Shown here: one piece after another, positions 16,044 to 24,555 of the stretch
How the letters are laid out: each line of letters starts with the position of its first letter
Position numbering within the stretch: the stretch's first letter is position 1
Assembly (NCBI GenBank): GCA_965242905.1
Contig: CBDETM010000002.1
Coordinates: 1,798,001 to 1,862,000 of the forward strand
Direction: 5' to 3'
From: Bin5 sp965242905
GTDB lineage: Bacteria > Chloroflexota > Anaerolineae > Caldilineales > Caldilineaceae
Length of the DNA: 64,000 bases
Position numbers and translations under genes: made by a program
Notes under the pieces: model-generated
The model's database searches: none
Told to the model about the DNA's origin: nothing
What the model saw: the letters and a program-made list of their open reading frames with translations, nothing else

Positions 16044-17833
16044 TCTAGTTCTTCTTTCCAGCTGTCCCATTTTGAGAGGTATTTTCCACTGTGGATAGCT
16101 CTATGACACTCATGGCAGCAAGCAAGTTGTTTTCTACTCATGGCAATCATTTTCTTTTGCCATAGTTGCTTTCCTGCTTTTATGTCTGAGAGTTTTCTTA
16201 TGTGGTGCATTTCTACCTTCTCATTTGACCCACACATATCGCACTCATTACTTTCTAGTCTTCTTACTACTTCTGACTTTGAGTATGCGTACGATTTTGG
16301 TTTTCTGTCGTTTAGAGATGTGGGTTTGGGATTTCTTGCGAGTGAGACTCCTCCATATGTTGCAACTATTTCTTTCTTTCCTTCTCTTTCGACTCTGGCT
16401 TGGAATACCTTGTAGGTAGTTCCTTTCACTGTGATCGTGTTTCTGTACTTCTTTGCTGTTTTCTTTACTGATCTTTTGTGTTTGTGTGCCAGTGTCTTAA
16501 GTAGGGAGCCTTGTGCCAGCCATCCTACTTTACTTAGTGCATGGAGGTTGTGTGCCATTCGATAGTACTCTACCAGTCCTCTGTATTCTGCTTGGAATTG
16601 CCAGATTATTTCCATGTCTCCTTCGTATTCGAGTTCTGGCCTGTGGATTGGTTTTTGTTTCTTTGAGTACTTTCTACTGGCTTTTGTGATGACTTCTCTT
16701 GGTACCCTGAGTTCGACATTGCCGTTAACAGTTTTTCTGTCTTTACTCTGGAATATTCCTATTTCGTATCCCAGGAATTTGGCTTTGTCTGTTCTTGCGT
16801 GAGTTATCAGTGTCTTTTCCTCTGACATTTCTAGCTTTAGTCTTTCTTTGAGGAATTTACTGATTTCCCTTTTTATTTCTTCAGCTTCCGTTTTTTGCCC
16901 TGCGAAGCTGAGCAAGAAGTCATCTGCGTATCTGACATATTCGAGTTTCCTGTAACCCTCGTCTTGAGTGTTTACCGAGGGTAGGTCTCTCATTTTTCTG
17001 CCGTACGCTTTGTAAGCTTCGATGTCACCCTTCTTTTTCGCCTTTGTTCTTAGGTTGGCGTATTTTTGATATTCAGGGTTTCTTCGTCGCTCTCCGTTGG
17101 CTCTTAGACTGCGGTTGTACTTTGGCAGGAGTTCTTTTTCTATCCACTTATCTAGCTTATCTAGGTATATGTTTGCGAGTAGTGGACTTATTACTCCGCC
17201 TTGAGGGGTTCCGCTGTACGTTCCCCTTTTCTCCCACCCTTCCATGTATCCTGCCTTGAGCAGTTTTCTTAGGAGATTTAGGATTCTTCCGTCATCTATG
17301 CTTTCTCCCACAATATCTATCAGTATATTGTGGTTGATGTTGTCGAAGCATCCTTTTATGTCTCCTTCTATGAACCAACTTGCTGCCATGTGATTCCCTG
17401 TTATCTGGTAGAGTGCCGTTTGGCATCCTCTTCCTTTTCTGAATCCGTGGCTTCTGTTACTGAATTTTGGTTCGTAGTATGCTTCCAGCAGGATTTTCAT
17501 TGCTGTTTGCAGGAGTTTGTCGTCCCCTGAAGGTAATCCCAGAGGTCTTTTTTCGCCATTGCCTTTTGGTATTTCTACCCTTCTTACGGGTTTCCAGTTG
17601 TATTTCTCTTTCTTCAGTTTCTCGATGATTTTGTCGAATCTTTCTTCTGACATTCCATCTAGAGTTTCTTCTGAAGTTCCCTTTGTTATTGCTCCAGGGT
17701 TGGACCGGATTTCCGCATAAGCTGCTTTGTACAGTTCAGGCTTGAAGAGTTGGCGATACACTCTTTGCAGTCTTTTGCCTTCGTCTCCTCGCTTGCTGTA
17801 GATTGCGATTGTTTGTTCGGTTTTAGTCAGCAT
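16028..17833 (-). CDS. ltrA: Group II intron reverse transcriptase/maturase with HNH endonuclease
   Basis: A 601-residue intron-encoded protein. The reverse transcriptase spans residues about 50-370, with 'EIPKGNGEKRPLGLPSGDDK', 'FIEGDIKGCFDNINH', 'GTPQGGVISPLLANIYL' and the catalytic 'YADD' at 302-305. The maturase X domain follows, with 'WQFQAEYRGLVEYYRMA' near 411-427. The C-terminal HNH endonuclease has 'CDMCG' (531-535), 'MHHIRKLSD' and 'CCHECHRAIHSGKY'. All key residues are present, so RNA splicing, reverse transcription and second-strand cleavage should be possible. The ATG at 17833 has AAAGGAAAG upstream. The frame ends with TGA inside domain V, so the coding and ribozyme parts overlap by 16 bases. 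Confidence 0.95.
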   Translation of the reverse strand: MLTKTEQTIAIYSKRGDEGKRLQRVYRQLFKPELYKAAYAEIRSNPGAITKGTSEETLDGMSEERFDKIIEKLKKEKYNWKPVRRVEIPKGNGEKRPLGLPSGDDKLLQTAMKILLEAYYEPKFSNRSHGFRKGRGCQTALYQITGNHMAASWFIEGDIKGCFDNINHNILIDIVGESIDDGRILNLLRKLLKAGYMEGWEKRGTYSGTPQGGVISPLLANIYLDKLDKWIEKELLPKYNRSLRANGERRRNPEYQKYANLRTKAKKKGDIEAYKAYGRKMRDLPSVNTQDEGYRKLEYVRYADDFLLSFAGQKTEAEEIKREISKFLKERLKLEMSEEKTLITHARTDKAKFLGYEIGIFQSKDRKTVNGNVELRVPREVITKASRKYSKKQKPIHRPELEYEGDMEIIWQFQAEYRGLVEYYRMAHNLHALSKVGWLAQGSLLKTLAHKHKRSVKKTAKKYRNTITVKGTTYKVFQARVEREGKKEIVATYGGVSLARNPKPTSLNDRKPKSYAYSKSEVVRRLESNECDMCGSNEKVEMHHIRKLSDIKAGKQLWQKKMIAMSRKQLACCHECHRAIHSGKYLSKWDSWKEELESRVR

Positions 17834-18379
17834 TTCGCTTTCCTTTCATTTTTCGCAATCAGTTGAACCTGCTCCCCTTCGCCATGTAAGCGGCTTTCCC
17901 GCTCTCGGACTACTATGGGAGCTCCGTAACCCTTGTTCCTCTCGGAACCTAGGGCCATCCCGGGATACGTCATCATTACCTGATAGCTTCCCTGTAGGTT
18001 CTCCTTGACCCCTTGCTTTGTCTCGTTGACAAATGTTTCCGTCTTATGGTGGGTTTCAATCGGGCTTCTACAATTTCCGATTGCTTCTTTTGCAATAGAA
18101 ACCATTTTTCTATTGCCCTTGACGGAAGTGGGTTTCAATCGCATTTCCCACTGGACTGGATTGGTTCCAACTGGAGACCAGAGTTCTGACAGTTTTGTCT
18201 TAACCATAGGAAGCAGGTCTTGCCAGACAAGTTTCCGTGCGATTCTTCCGCTTTCTGGCTTTACTACCATGCTATTGTCCCCTCTATCCTTTCGACTTTG
18301 GGTAAGGTAGTTGACCTCCGAAATTTCCCACTTTCGGGTCTGTTAATCAGACAGTGTAATGATGCGCTACCCGGCGCAC

Positions 18380-18949
18380 ATAGAAGAACCAGGTGGTGTT
18401 GATACCGAAGGCGACGTTGTAGAAGTTGCCTTCGATGTTGAGCATGGAGTTGGGCGTGGGATAGAACTGGTCGAGCCAGCGCTCGCTGCCGGGTTCGCCG
18501 GCGGCGATATAGGGGTTTGGTTCCTGGAGTGCGTCGGTCAGGACGACCCACCAGTCTTTGTCGACGTCCTCCTTGATGATCCATTGGGCGGCGGGCATGA
18601 TATGGGGGACTGTGCCAGCGGTTTGCTGGGCCACCATCCACTCGCGGCTACTGACGCCGGAGGGCAGCCTTATCCACTCAATGGAGACGCCGGGATGCTC
18701 GGCAGTGTATTCGTCAAGCACCTCCAGGATTTTGTTGTGCGGATTGGGGTTGTCCTCGCTGCGCTCCATGCTCTCGGTCGGGGTCCAGCCACCCAGCCAT
18801 GCGATCAGTTCCTGGGTTGCGGCGGCCGGTTCGCCGTCCTGCTGTGGCGCGGATTCGCCGGCCGGAACGCAAGCGGCCAGCGCTGCGCCGGCCGAGACAA
18901 CGCCAACTGTCTTCAGGAAGTTTCGCCTCGAGAGTTTCAGATTCTCCAT
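18380..18949 (-). CDS. Extracellular sugar-binding lipoprotein, 5' exon (interrupted by group II intron)
   Basis: Codons 1-190 of a 497-residue solute-binding protein (SBP_bac_1 family). The N-terminus has a twin-arginine motif 'SRRNFLK', then a hydrophobic segment and a lipobox-like 'LAAC', so the protein is probably Tat-exported and lipid-anchored. The exon ends at 'GINTTWFFY'. The two MalF/MalG-type permeases follow downstream, making this the receptor of a sugar importer. The start is ATG at 18949 with AGGAG about ten bases upstream. A longer frame reaching 19114 has no site and is not used here. Production of the protein requires removal of the intron at 15951-18379. Confidence 0.88.
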
Positions 18950-19393
18950 CTTGTCATTTCTCCTTTTGCGGTCAGTGCGCGAATACGGAATGTTAAGATG
19001 GCAGGCGGGGAGCCTGCGTTCCCAGGTTGATGGTGGGCCGGAATAAGCAGGGGCGTTGCAAATTCGCCTCGGCGTCGCTGTGCGAGAGCGATTACTGCGC
19101 GGCATTGCAAGCAAAACTCTGGCTGATTATAGCCGATAGGAATTTGGAGAGCAATTGCCTCAAAAAGGGGCACTTGCCTGGATTCCCATAGCTCGGCTAT
19201 GGGAATCTGTTGCCAGTGCGGCAGCCCAACCGAAGGCACCCAAACCGGGACAGTTCTCCGTTGCAAGAATCATCGTAACAATGGTACTGTCAAAGAGCAA
19301 ACTCAGACATGATTCCATTTTCTTGACGGCGCTTCGCTGTCCGATGCAGAGGACGCAACGCTGTCCCAGAAAGCGGAAATGCAGGAGGCAGAG
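18950..19393. other. Divergent intergenic region with a perfect 11-bp inverted repeat
   Basis: This is the gap between the divergently transcribed sugar importer operon and the dioxygenase gene, so promoters for both should lie here. No clear consensus promoter is claimed. It contains GATTCCCATAG (19181-19191) and CTATGGGAATC (19197-19207) around a 5-base CTCGG spacer, either an operator-like dyad or an RNA hairpin. Confidence 0.5.
19181..19207. promoter_or_regulatory. Perfect dyad, candidate operator between divergent genes
   Basis: Arms of 11 bases, GATTCCCATAG and CTATGGGAATC, with a 5-base spacer lie about 230 bases upstream of the sugar-binding protein and 190 bases upstream of the dioxygenase. 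The position and symmetry suit a regulator binding site. There is no T-run, so it is not a typical terminator. No cognate regulator gene is adjacent. Confidence 0.4.
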
Positions 19394-20221
19394 ATGATGT
19401 TTCGGTTCGAAGACTGGATGGTGCATGAGTACCATCAGCAGGGCTTCCTGATCTTTCGGGGGATTGTGCCGCCCTCGCTCCTGACGGACTTGCGGCGGGA
19501 GGCGGACAGGGCGCGTGCGCTGGCGCATGAGCTCAACGGGCCGCAGACGCAACGGATTCAGCCGCTGGATCGGTACGAAGAATATTTCGATCTACAGCCG
19601 TTCAGGGACTATGCCGAGCTGGACGAGCTGCGGGTGACGGTTGAGCGGTTGCTGGGGCCGGGGTATACGCACGCGCACCTGGATATCATGGGGCTGCTGG
19701 TCGAGCCGCTGGAAAGGCCGTGGCACTGCGGTTGGCACCGGGATGGGGTGGTGGAGGTGCCGGCGGAGGCTCGCGATGCGGAGATGGAGTCGTTCATGGC
19801 GACGGTGTGGAACGATCTGCGCTATTTCAACCAGGTTAACTGTGCGATTTACGCGGACTCCTGCACATGGTATGTGCCGGGCAGCCATCTGCGGCAGCAG
19901 GACCTCCCGGACGAGGTGCAGTCTACGGGGGACCCGGTGATGAAGGAGGCGCCGGCGGAATGGAGCGACGCCGAGGCAGAGCAGTTTTACTTTGCGCACT
20001 GCCGGTCGATGCCGGGGGCGGTACAGGTCTATCTGGGGCCGGGCGACTTCATGGTCTACCGCAACCTGGCGTGGCATTGCGGCATGTATCTGCCCTATCA
20101 GCCGCGGGCGACGATTCACGACATCATCCGGCATAAGGGCAGGAATGCGTGGATGGAGAAGTGGCACAAGGTCAAGCAGGCGGCGCAGGGGCGGGTGACG
20201 GCGGGGATGACAGGTTCGTGA
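19394..20221 (+). CDS. Phytanoyl-CoA dioxygenase (PhyH) family protein
   Basis: About 275 residues, the normal length for this Fe(II)/2-oxoglutarate oxygenase family, which hydroxylates many small molecules. The iron ligands are visible as H and D in 'GWHRDGVV' and the distal His in 'NLAWHCGMYLPYQPRATIHD'. The Arg of the same segment is placed to bind 2-oxoglutarate. The N-terminus 'MVHEYHQQGFLIFRGIVPP' is the typical first helix and strand of the fold. ATG at 19394 or 19397 follows AGGAGG (19383-19388); ATG at 19379 would place the site inside the gene. It is transcribed away from the sugar importer. The substrate cannot be inferred. Confidence 0.85.
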   Translation: MMFRFEDWMVHEYHQQGFLIFRGIVPPSLLTDLRREADRARALAHELNGPQTQRIQPLDRYEEYFDLQPFRDYAELDELRVTVERLLGPGYTHAHLDIMGLLVEPLERPWHCGWHRDGVVEVPAEARDAEMESFMATVWNDLRYFNQVNCAIYADSCTWYVPGSHLRQQDLPDEVQSTGDPVMKEAPAEWSDAEAEQFYFAHCRSMPGAVQVYLGPGDFMVYRNLAWHCGMYLPYQPRATIHDIIRHKGRNAWMEKWHKVKQAAQGRVTAGMTGS

Positions 20222-20457
20222 GTAGGTTTCAGGCCGGATCCAGTCTGCGTTCTATCTGAAACGCTCCTCTTGATCCTCGCCAGATCTTCACTCCGGACGA
20301 CATCATATCCGATGGGAACAGTAGAGTTCTAAAGATCTGCTCACTTTCTCCTTGTACTATCAGCCGCGCCTTTTCGAAAGGCGAGACCGGCCAGTACGAC
20401 TCTGATGGCCCGGCAAGTGACGGCGTAGGCCGGTTACTACGGATGTTTGGCTGCGCC

Positions 20458-22860
20458 TCAGGGTGATAAGTGGGGATCCTCTTTACGCGATTCGGGGCTT
20501 GCGAAGCGGTAGCCGACGCGCGGCTCGGTGAAGATGTAGGTGGGGTTGTCAGCATCGTCGTTCAGCTTGCGGCGCAGCGTGTTTATCACTGTGCGTATCG
20601 GCCGCCGGTCTCCATGGCTGCCCACATCCCAGACCTCTTTCAACAGATTTTCGTAGGTCACCACGTGACCGGCGTTGAGCGAGAGTTCGACTAGCGTCCG
20701 GTACTCTATTGCTGTCAGGCGAACCGATTCCCTTGCCAGGATCACTTGGCGTGTGACGTAGTCGATGGTCATCTCCCCCAAGACAAACGGCTTCAGTGGG
20801 TCGGGGCCCGTCCACTTTCGCAACGCGCCCCTGATCCGGGCCGTCAGCTCGGTCGGCGAGAATGGTTTCACTACGTAGTCTGCCGCCCCCATATCGAAGG
20901 CCCGGGCAATCATCTGGTCCTGGTCGTAGGCAGACAGGAAGATGACAGGCACATTGTTTATCTCCAGGATCTCCTTCATCAGGTCGATGCCATCGGTCCC
21001 CGGAAGCATGAGGTCGAGTAGTGCCAGGTGGGGCTTCTTCTCATACATGAGGACGAGCGCCTCCTGCGGGTCCCCCGTCACGATAGTCGTGTAGCCTGCC
21101 TTGGCAAGCGTGTCACGAACGTACCTAAGTGCCAGCAGGTCGTCGTCCACCACCAATATGCGCATTCGCTCCTCCATCGACTGCGAGGAAGAGCGGGTTA
21201 AGGGTTGAGTCCCTTTGGCAGGCGAGACGTTTGTGGGTTGCCCGACTGCTGGAATCGTGAAAGATACTGTTGTTCCCATTCCCGGCCCGTCACTTTCGGC
21301 CCATATCCGGCCTCCGTGGGCTTCGACTATCCCCTTACAGATTGCAAGCCCCAGACCCGTTTCCTCACTCTGGTTCTCGGCATCGTTACGAGAGAACTTT
21401 CCGAACAGATGCGGCAGACTCTCGGCCGGGATGCCTTTGCCCTTGTCGGAGACTGAGATCACGACAAGGAGGCCTTCCCGCGACGCGCTTACCCTGATTG
21501 GCAACCTGTCGGGCGAATAACTGGCTGCGTTGGAGAGTAGGTTACTCAGCACCTGGATTATGCGCAGCCGGTCCGCCATGATCAACGGCAGGTCGGGCTC
21601 GAATTCAATTTGAAGTTCGTGCTTGGCCCCGCCGCTTTGGAAGGCGTTTTGGGCTTCGGCTATGAGATCCACGACCTCAGCGGGCTTGGGGAGGACCGAT
21701 AGTGTTCCGGACTCGATGCGCGCCACATCGAGAAGATCTGCAATCAATTCTCGCATCCTATCGGTCTGTGTGTTTATGATCTGGTGAAACTGATGCGTTT
21801 CGGCGGGATTGAGGGTGGTGGAGGGATCCAGGAGAGTCGTAATCGAACCTTTCACAGAAGAGAGAGGTGTGCGCAGTTCGTGGCTCACCATGGCCAGGAA
21901 TTCGGCCCGCATTCGTTCCATTTCTTTCAACGGCGCCATATCCTGCAGGGTAAAGACAAAGGAGATAATGTCCCCGTCGTCTGAGCGGATGGGAGTGCCG
22001 TTTACGATGGCAGTAAGAGAGCGTCCGTCCGGGACAGAATATACGATCTCTTCGGCGCGCACGGTTTCGCCGCTCCTCAGACTTTTGTCAACAGGGCCTT
22101 CCTCCAAAGTGTACTCCCATCCACTCGCTCGTCGAACGGTCATAACCTTCAGAAGCTCTTCTACAGTGTAGCCTGGCGAGCTCAGGGTCATAAACATTCT
22201 TTCCGTTTCGCGGTTGTATGATACAAGTTTACCCGTTTTGGCGTTGAAAACCGCCACGCCTACGGGGGAGGTGTTGATCAGCGTTTCCAGATAGGCCCGG
22301 GTCTCCTGTTCCTCGCGGTAGCGGCGGGCGTTGGCGATAGCCAGAGCGGCCTGGGAGGCGAACACGACCAGGATCTCTTCGTCTGCGAGGGTAAATTCCC
22401 GGCCGTCACTCTTGTCGCCGACGTAGATATGTCCTACCAGTTCGTTCAGATGTAGTATCGGCGCCATCAGCAAGGACAGGACGGGGATAGCCGTAGTCGG
22501 CGGGGGGAATTCGGAAAATCCCAAATCCCTAGCATAGCTTTTCAAATCTTTGACTCGCATCGGCTCGGAGATTTTGCCAAGGTAATCGAGAAACTTCGAA
22601 TATTGGGGCATATTCCATAATGACTGCGCTCTTTCGGACGAAATACCGTGGGCGAAAAAGTCTTGCACCTGCCCCGAGTCGTCGAGGAGAGTAATTACGC
22701 CTGATTTGCCTCCAGTTAACGCGCAGGCGCTTTCCAGTACGTTTGTCAGGACCGTGCCGAAGTCTAGACTCTCGTTTATGCGGTGGCTCGCTTCACTCAG
22801 CCTGGACAGTCGATCCCGTAGCGAGGCGTTCTCTTGGGCCAGTTCGTCTGCTCGCTTCAC
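20458..22860 (-). CDS. Histidine kinase fused to an OmpR-type DNA-binding response regulator
   Basis: An 800-residue signalling protein containing a full two-component pathway. A GAF sensor domain spans about residues 20-180 and a PAS domain about 188-310. HisKA has 'MVSHELRTPL' with H327. HATPase_c has N440/N444, 'DKGKGIP' and 'TGLGLAICKG'. A linker follows, then a receiver domain ('ILVVDDD', phospho-acceptor D616 in 'LLDLMLPG', K665 in 'VVKPF'). It ends in an OmpR/PhoB winged helix (about 690-795, ending 'EPRVGYRF'). No transmembrane segment is seen, so it senses cytoplasmic signals. The start is GTG at 22860 with GGAGA eight bases upstream. Its DNA targets are unknown. The usual separate regulator gene is absent because it is fused. 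Confidence 0.9.
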   Translation of the reverse strand: MKRADELAQENASLRDRLSRLSEASHRINESLDFGTVLTNVLESACALTGGKSGVITLLDDSGQVQDFFAHGISSERAQSLWNMPQYSKFLDYLGKISEPMRVKDLKSYARDLGFSEFPPPTTAIPVLSLLMAPILHLNELVGHIYVGDKSDGREFTLADEEILVVFASQAALAIANARRYREEQETRAYLETLINTSPVGVAVFNAKTGKLVSYNRETERMFMTLSSPGYTVEELLKVMTVRRASGWEYTLEEGPVDKSLRSGETVRAEEIVYSVPDGRSLTAIVNGTPIRSDDGDIISFVFTLQDMAPLKEMERMRAEFLAMVSHELRTPLSSVKGSITTLLDPSTTLNPAETHQFHQIINTQTDRMRELIADLLDVARIESGTLSVLPKPAEVVDLIAEAQNAFQSGGAKHELQIEFEPDLPLIMADRLRIIQVLSNLLSNAASYSPDRLPIRVSASREGLLVVISVSDKGKGIPAESLPHLFGKFSRNDAENQSEETGLGLAICKGIVEAHGGRIWAESDGPGMGTTVSFTIPAVGQPTNVSPAKGTQPLTRSSSQSMEERMRILVVDDDLLALRYVRDTLAKAGYTTIVTGDPQEALVLMYEKKPHLALLDLMLPGTDGIDLMKEILEINNVPVIFLSAYDQDQMIARAFDMGAADYVVKPFSPTELTARIRGALRKWTGPDPLKPFVLGEMTIDYVTRQVILARESVRLTAIEYRTLVELSLNAGHVVTYENLLKEVWDVGSHGDRRPIRTVINTLRRKLNDDADNPTYIFTEPRVGYRFASPESRKEDPHLSP

Positions 22861-23012
22861 ATTTCAGTCTCCATTGCAGCGCCAGAAAGTCCTGGGTCCT
22901 CTTGTGAACGCCCAGGCTCGATGCGTAGCCGGACTCCAGTGTAGGCAGGCACAGCGATGAGGATCTGGATAAAAACTTACAAAAAGAGGTTGCAGTTACT
23001 CCTGGTTTCTTA

Positions 23013-23020
23013 CAATAAAC
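23013..23020. repeat. 8-bp target-site duplication, left copy (CAATAAAC)
   Basis: CAATAAAC directly precedes the left end of the IS66-family element and is repeated exactly at 24548-24555, as expected for IS66 transposition. Confidence 0.9.
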
Positions 23021-24547
23021 GTAACTACTAAGCCTATGTAACGAGAAAGAGCTAATGTGTGATTGCTCTTGGATGATGTAGAGTAAGAAACATGAGCAAA
23101 CAGGACCAGCTGGACCGAGAGCAACTAAGGCAGTTAGACCAGGAGAGCCTGATCGCTGTAATCCTGATCTTGCAGCAGCAATTGGCTGAGCAACAGGAGT
23201 TGATTCAGCAGTTGCAGGATCAACTGGCTAAAGACAGTCATAACAGCGGCAAGCCACCGAGCAGTGATGGTCCGAAGAAAAGCAGGCGCAAGAGTCTGCG
23301 CCGCCCTGGGCAACGGCCGCGCGGTGGCCAACGCGGGCATAAAGGACGCACCTTGCTGCAGGTGGCGGAACCGGACCATGTCATCGTACATAAGCTGGCG
23401 GATTGCCCGCACTGCCAGGCAAAGCTGGATGCGGAGACTGTCACGCGGCATGAGAAACGGCAGGTATTCGACATTCCACCAGCCAGAATCGAAGTGACAG
23501 AGCATCAGGCGGAAGTCAAGCAGTGTCCTGGCTGTGGTGCGTGCGTAAAGGGAGCGTTTCCCGCCAACGTGGGTCAGCCGACCCAGTATGGTCTGCGTCT
23601 GAAGGCACTCGCCTGCTACCTCTACGGCCAACAGTTCATCCCTCTGGCGCGCATCAGAGAGTTGCTGACTGCCCTCTACGGGGATGCACCTTCGGAGCCT
23701 GCGATACTCGCCGCCACGCGCCAACTTGCCAGGCACACACGGGGGAGCCTGGCTCAGATTCGCCAACAGCTGATTGCGGCGCCTGTCGTCCATTTCGATG
23801 AGAGCGGCATGCGTGTCGCAGGGCAGTTGCGGTGGTTGCATGTGGCCAGCACAGAGAAACTGACCCAGTACCACGTGCATGACAAACGCGGCCATGTCGG
23901 GATGCGAGACGGAGGCATCTTGCCCCATTACAAGGGCGTTGCTGTGCATGATTACTGGCGCTCCTACCTCAAGTTCAGCGACTGTCAGCATAGCTTCTGC
24001 AACGTCCATCACCTGCGCGACCTCTGCTTCATCGTTGAACAGTACGACCAGGCATGGGCTGCGAAGATGAAACGCTTGTTGTGCGACATCAAAGAGGAAG
24101 TCGCATCTACCTCCGAACAACACACTGCCTTGCCGCGAGACCGCCTGGCCTACTACGAGGCCGAGTACGATGCGCTCATTGCCCAGGGTTTTGCCGACAA
24201 CCCCTCCCCGCCAAAGACAGGACCCAGACCGATCGGGCGACCCAAACAGTCGCCGCCTAAAAACCTGCTTGACCGCTTGCACAAACATAAGGCCGGCGTC
24301 CTGGCCTTCATGTATGACTTCCGCATCCCTTTTGACAACAACCTGGTCGAACGAGATGTACGCATGATAAAGGTTCAACAGAAGGTATCCGGCTGCTTTC
24401 GTACAGAAGGCGGGGCCCACATCTTCTGTGCATTGCGCTCCTATATCTCTACTGCCCGTAAACATGGCCTCAACGCAATTGATGCCATCCACAACGCCTT
24501 TCTTGACCAACCCTTCATCCCTGACACCTCTCAGGCTTAGTAGTTAC
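23021..24547 (+). mobile_element. Complete IS66-family insertion sequence, 1527 bp
   Basis: The ends are perfect 15-base inverted repeats: GTAACTACTAAGCCT at 23021-23035 and AGGCTTAGTAGTTAC at 24533-24547. They start with GTAA as in IS66-family elements. An 8-base direct repeat CAATAAAC flanks both ends. The element holds a single transposase gene and no tnpA/tnpB accessory ORFs, like the ISBst12-type subgroup. The exact target duplication and intact transposase indicate recent insertion. It landed between the sensor kinase and the ankyrin gene without breaking a recognisable gene. Confidence 0.93.
23092..24540 (+). CDS. IS66-family transposase
   Basis: A 482-residue transposase. A Gln/Leu-rich N-terminal coiled coil lies at about residues 1-50. 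It is followed by 'SHNSGKPPSSDG' and a basic 'RGGQRGHKGR' motif typical of IS66, then a zinc finger with 'CPHC' and 'CPGCG'. The DDE catalytic domain has acidic residues in 'VVHFDESG', 'VAVHDYWRSY' and 'NNLVERDVRMIK'. 'GCFRTEGGA' near the end is the family signature. The frame is intact. The stop TAG at 24538-24540 lies inside the right inverted repeat. Confidence 0.95.
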   Translation: MSKQDQLDREQLRQLDQESLIAVILILQQQLAEQQELIQQLQDQLAKDSHNSGKPPSSDGPKKSRRKSLRRPGQRPRGGQRGHKGRTLLQVAEPDHVIVHKLADCPHCQAKLDAETVTRHEKRQVFDIPPARIEVTEHQAEVKQCPGCGACVKGAFPANVGQPTQYGLRLKALACYLYGQQFIPLARIRELLTALYGDAPSEPAILAATRQLARHTRGSLAQIRQQLIAAPVVHFDESGMRVAGQLRWLHVASTEKLTQYHVHDKRGHVGMRDGGILPHYKGVAVHDYWRSYLKFSDCQHSFCNVHHLRDLCFIVEQYDQAWAAKMKRLLCDIKEEVASTSEQHTALPRDRLAYYEAEYDALIAQGFADNPSPPKTGPRPIGRPKQSPPKNLLDRLHKHKAGVLAFMYDFRIPFDNNLVERDVRMIKVQQKVSGCFRTEGGAHIFCALRSYISTARKHGLNAIDAIHNAFLDQPFIPDTSQA

Positions 24548-24555
24548 CAATAAAC
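24548..24555. repeat. 8-bp target-site duplication, right copy (CAATAAAC)
   Basis: Exact copy of 23013-23020 adjoining the right inverted repeat of the IS66-family element. Confidence 0.9.

Larger units (their letters stand above)
15951..18379 (-). mobile_element. Group II intron with maturase, inserted in sense orientation in the sugar-binding protein gene
   Basis: The element is 2429 bases. Its 5' end is GTGCG (18379 to 18375), the canonical GUGYG start. Its 3' end is CTACCCTAC (ending at 15951), the AY end expected for this class. Domain V is recognisable at 16010-16043, followed by a domain VI-like region before the 3' splice site. The maturase ORF lies at 16028-17833, and the roughly 550 bases before it are domains I-III. 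Joining TGG TTC TTC TAT with AAC GTC GAC ATG restores the host frame without loss or gain of a codon, which fixes both boundaries. The element is noticeably more AT-rich than the host genes, consistent with recent arrival. The bacterial chloroplast-like class is the best guess. Confidence 0.95.

Noticed and set aside
15951..16070. Extension of the 3' exon frame past the intron boundary
   Set aside because: The added residues are translated intron 3' end, including domains V and VI.
17827..18270. A 147-codon frame upstream of the maturase
   Set aside because: It lies in the structured domains I-III of the intron RNA and matches no protein family.
23134..24510. A 458-codon minus-strand frame inside the insertion sequence
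   Set aside because: Exactly mirrors the transposase gene, which has complete IS66 motifs.
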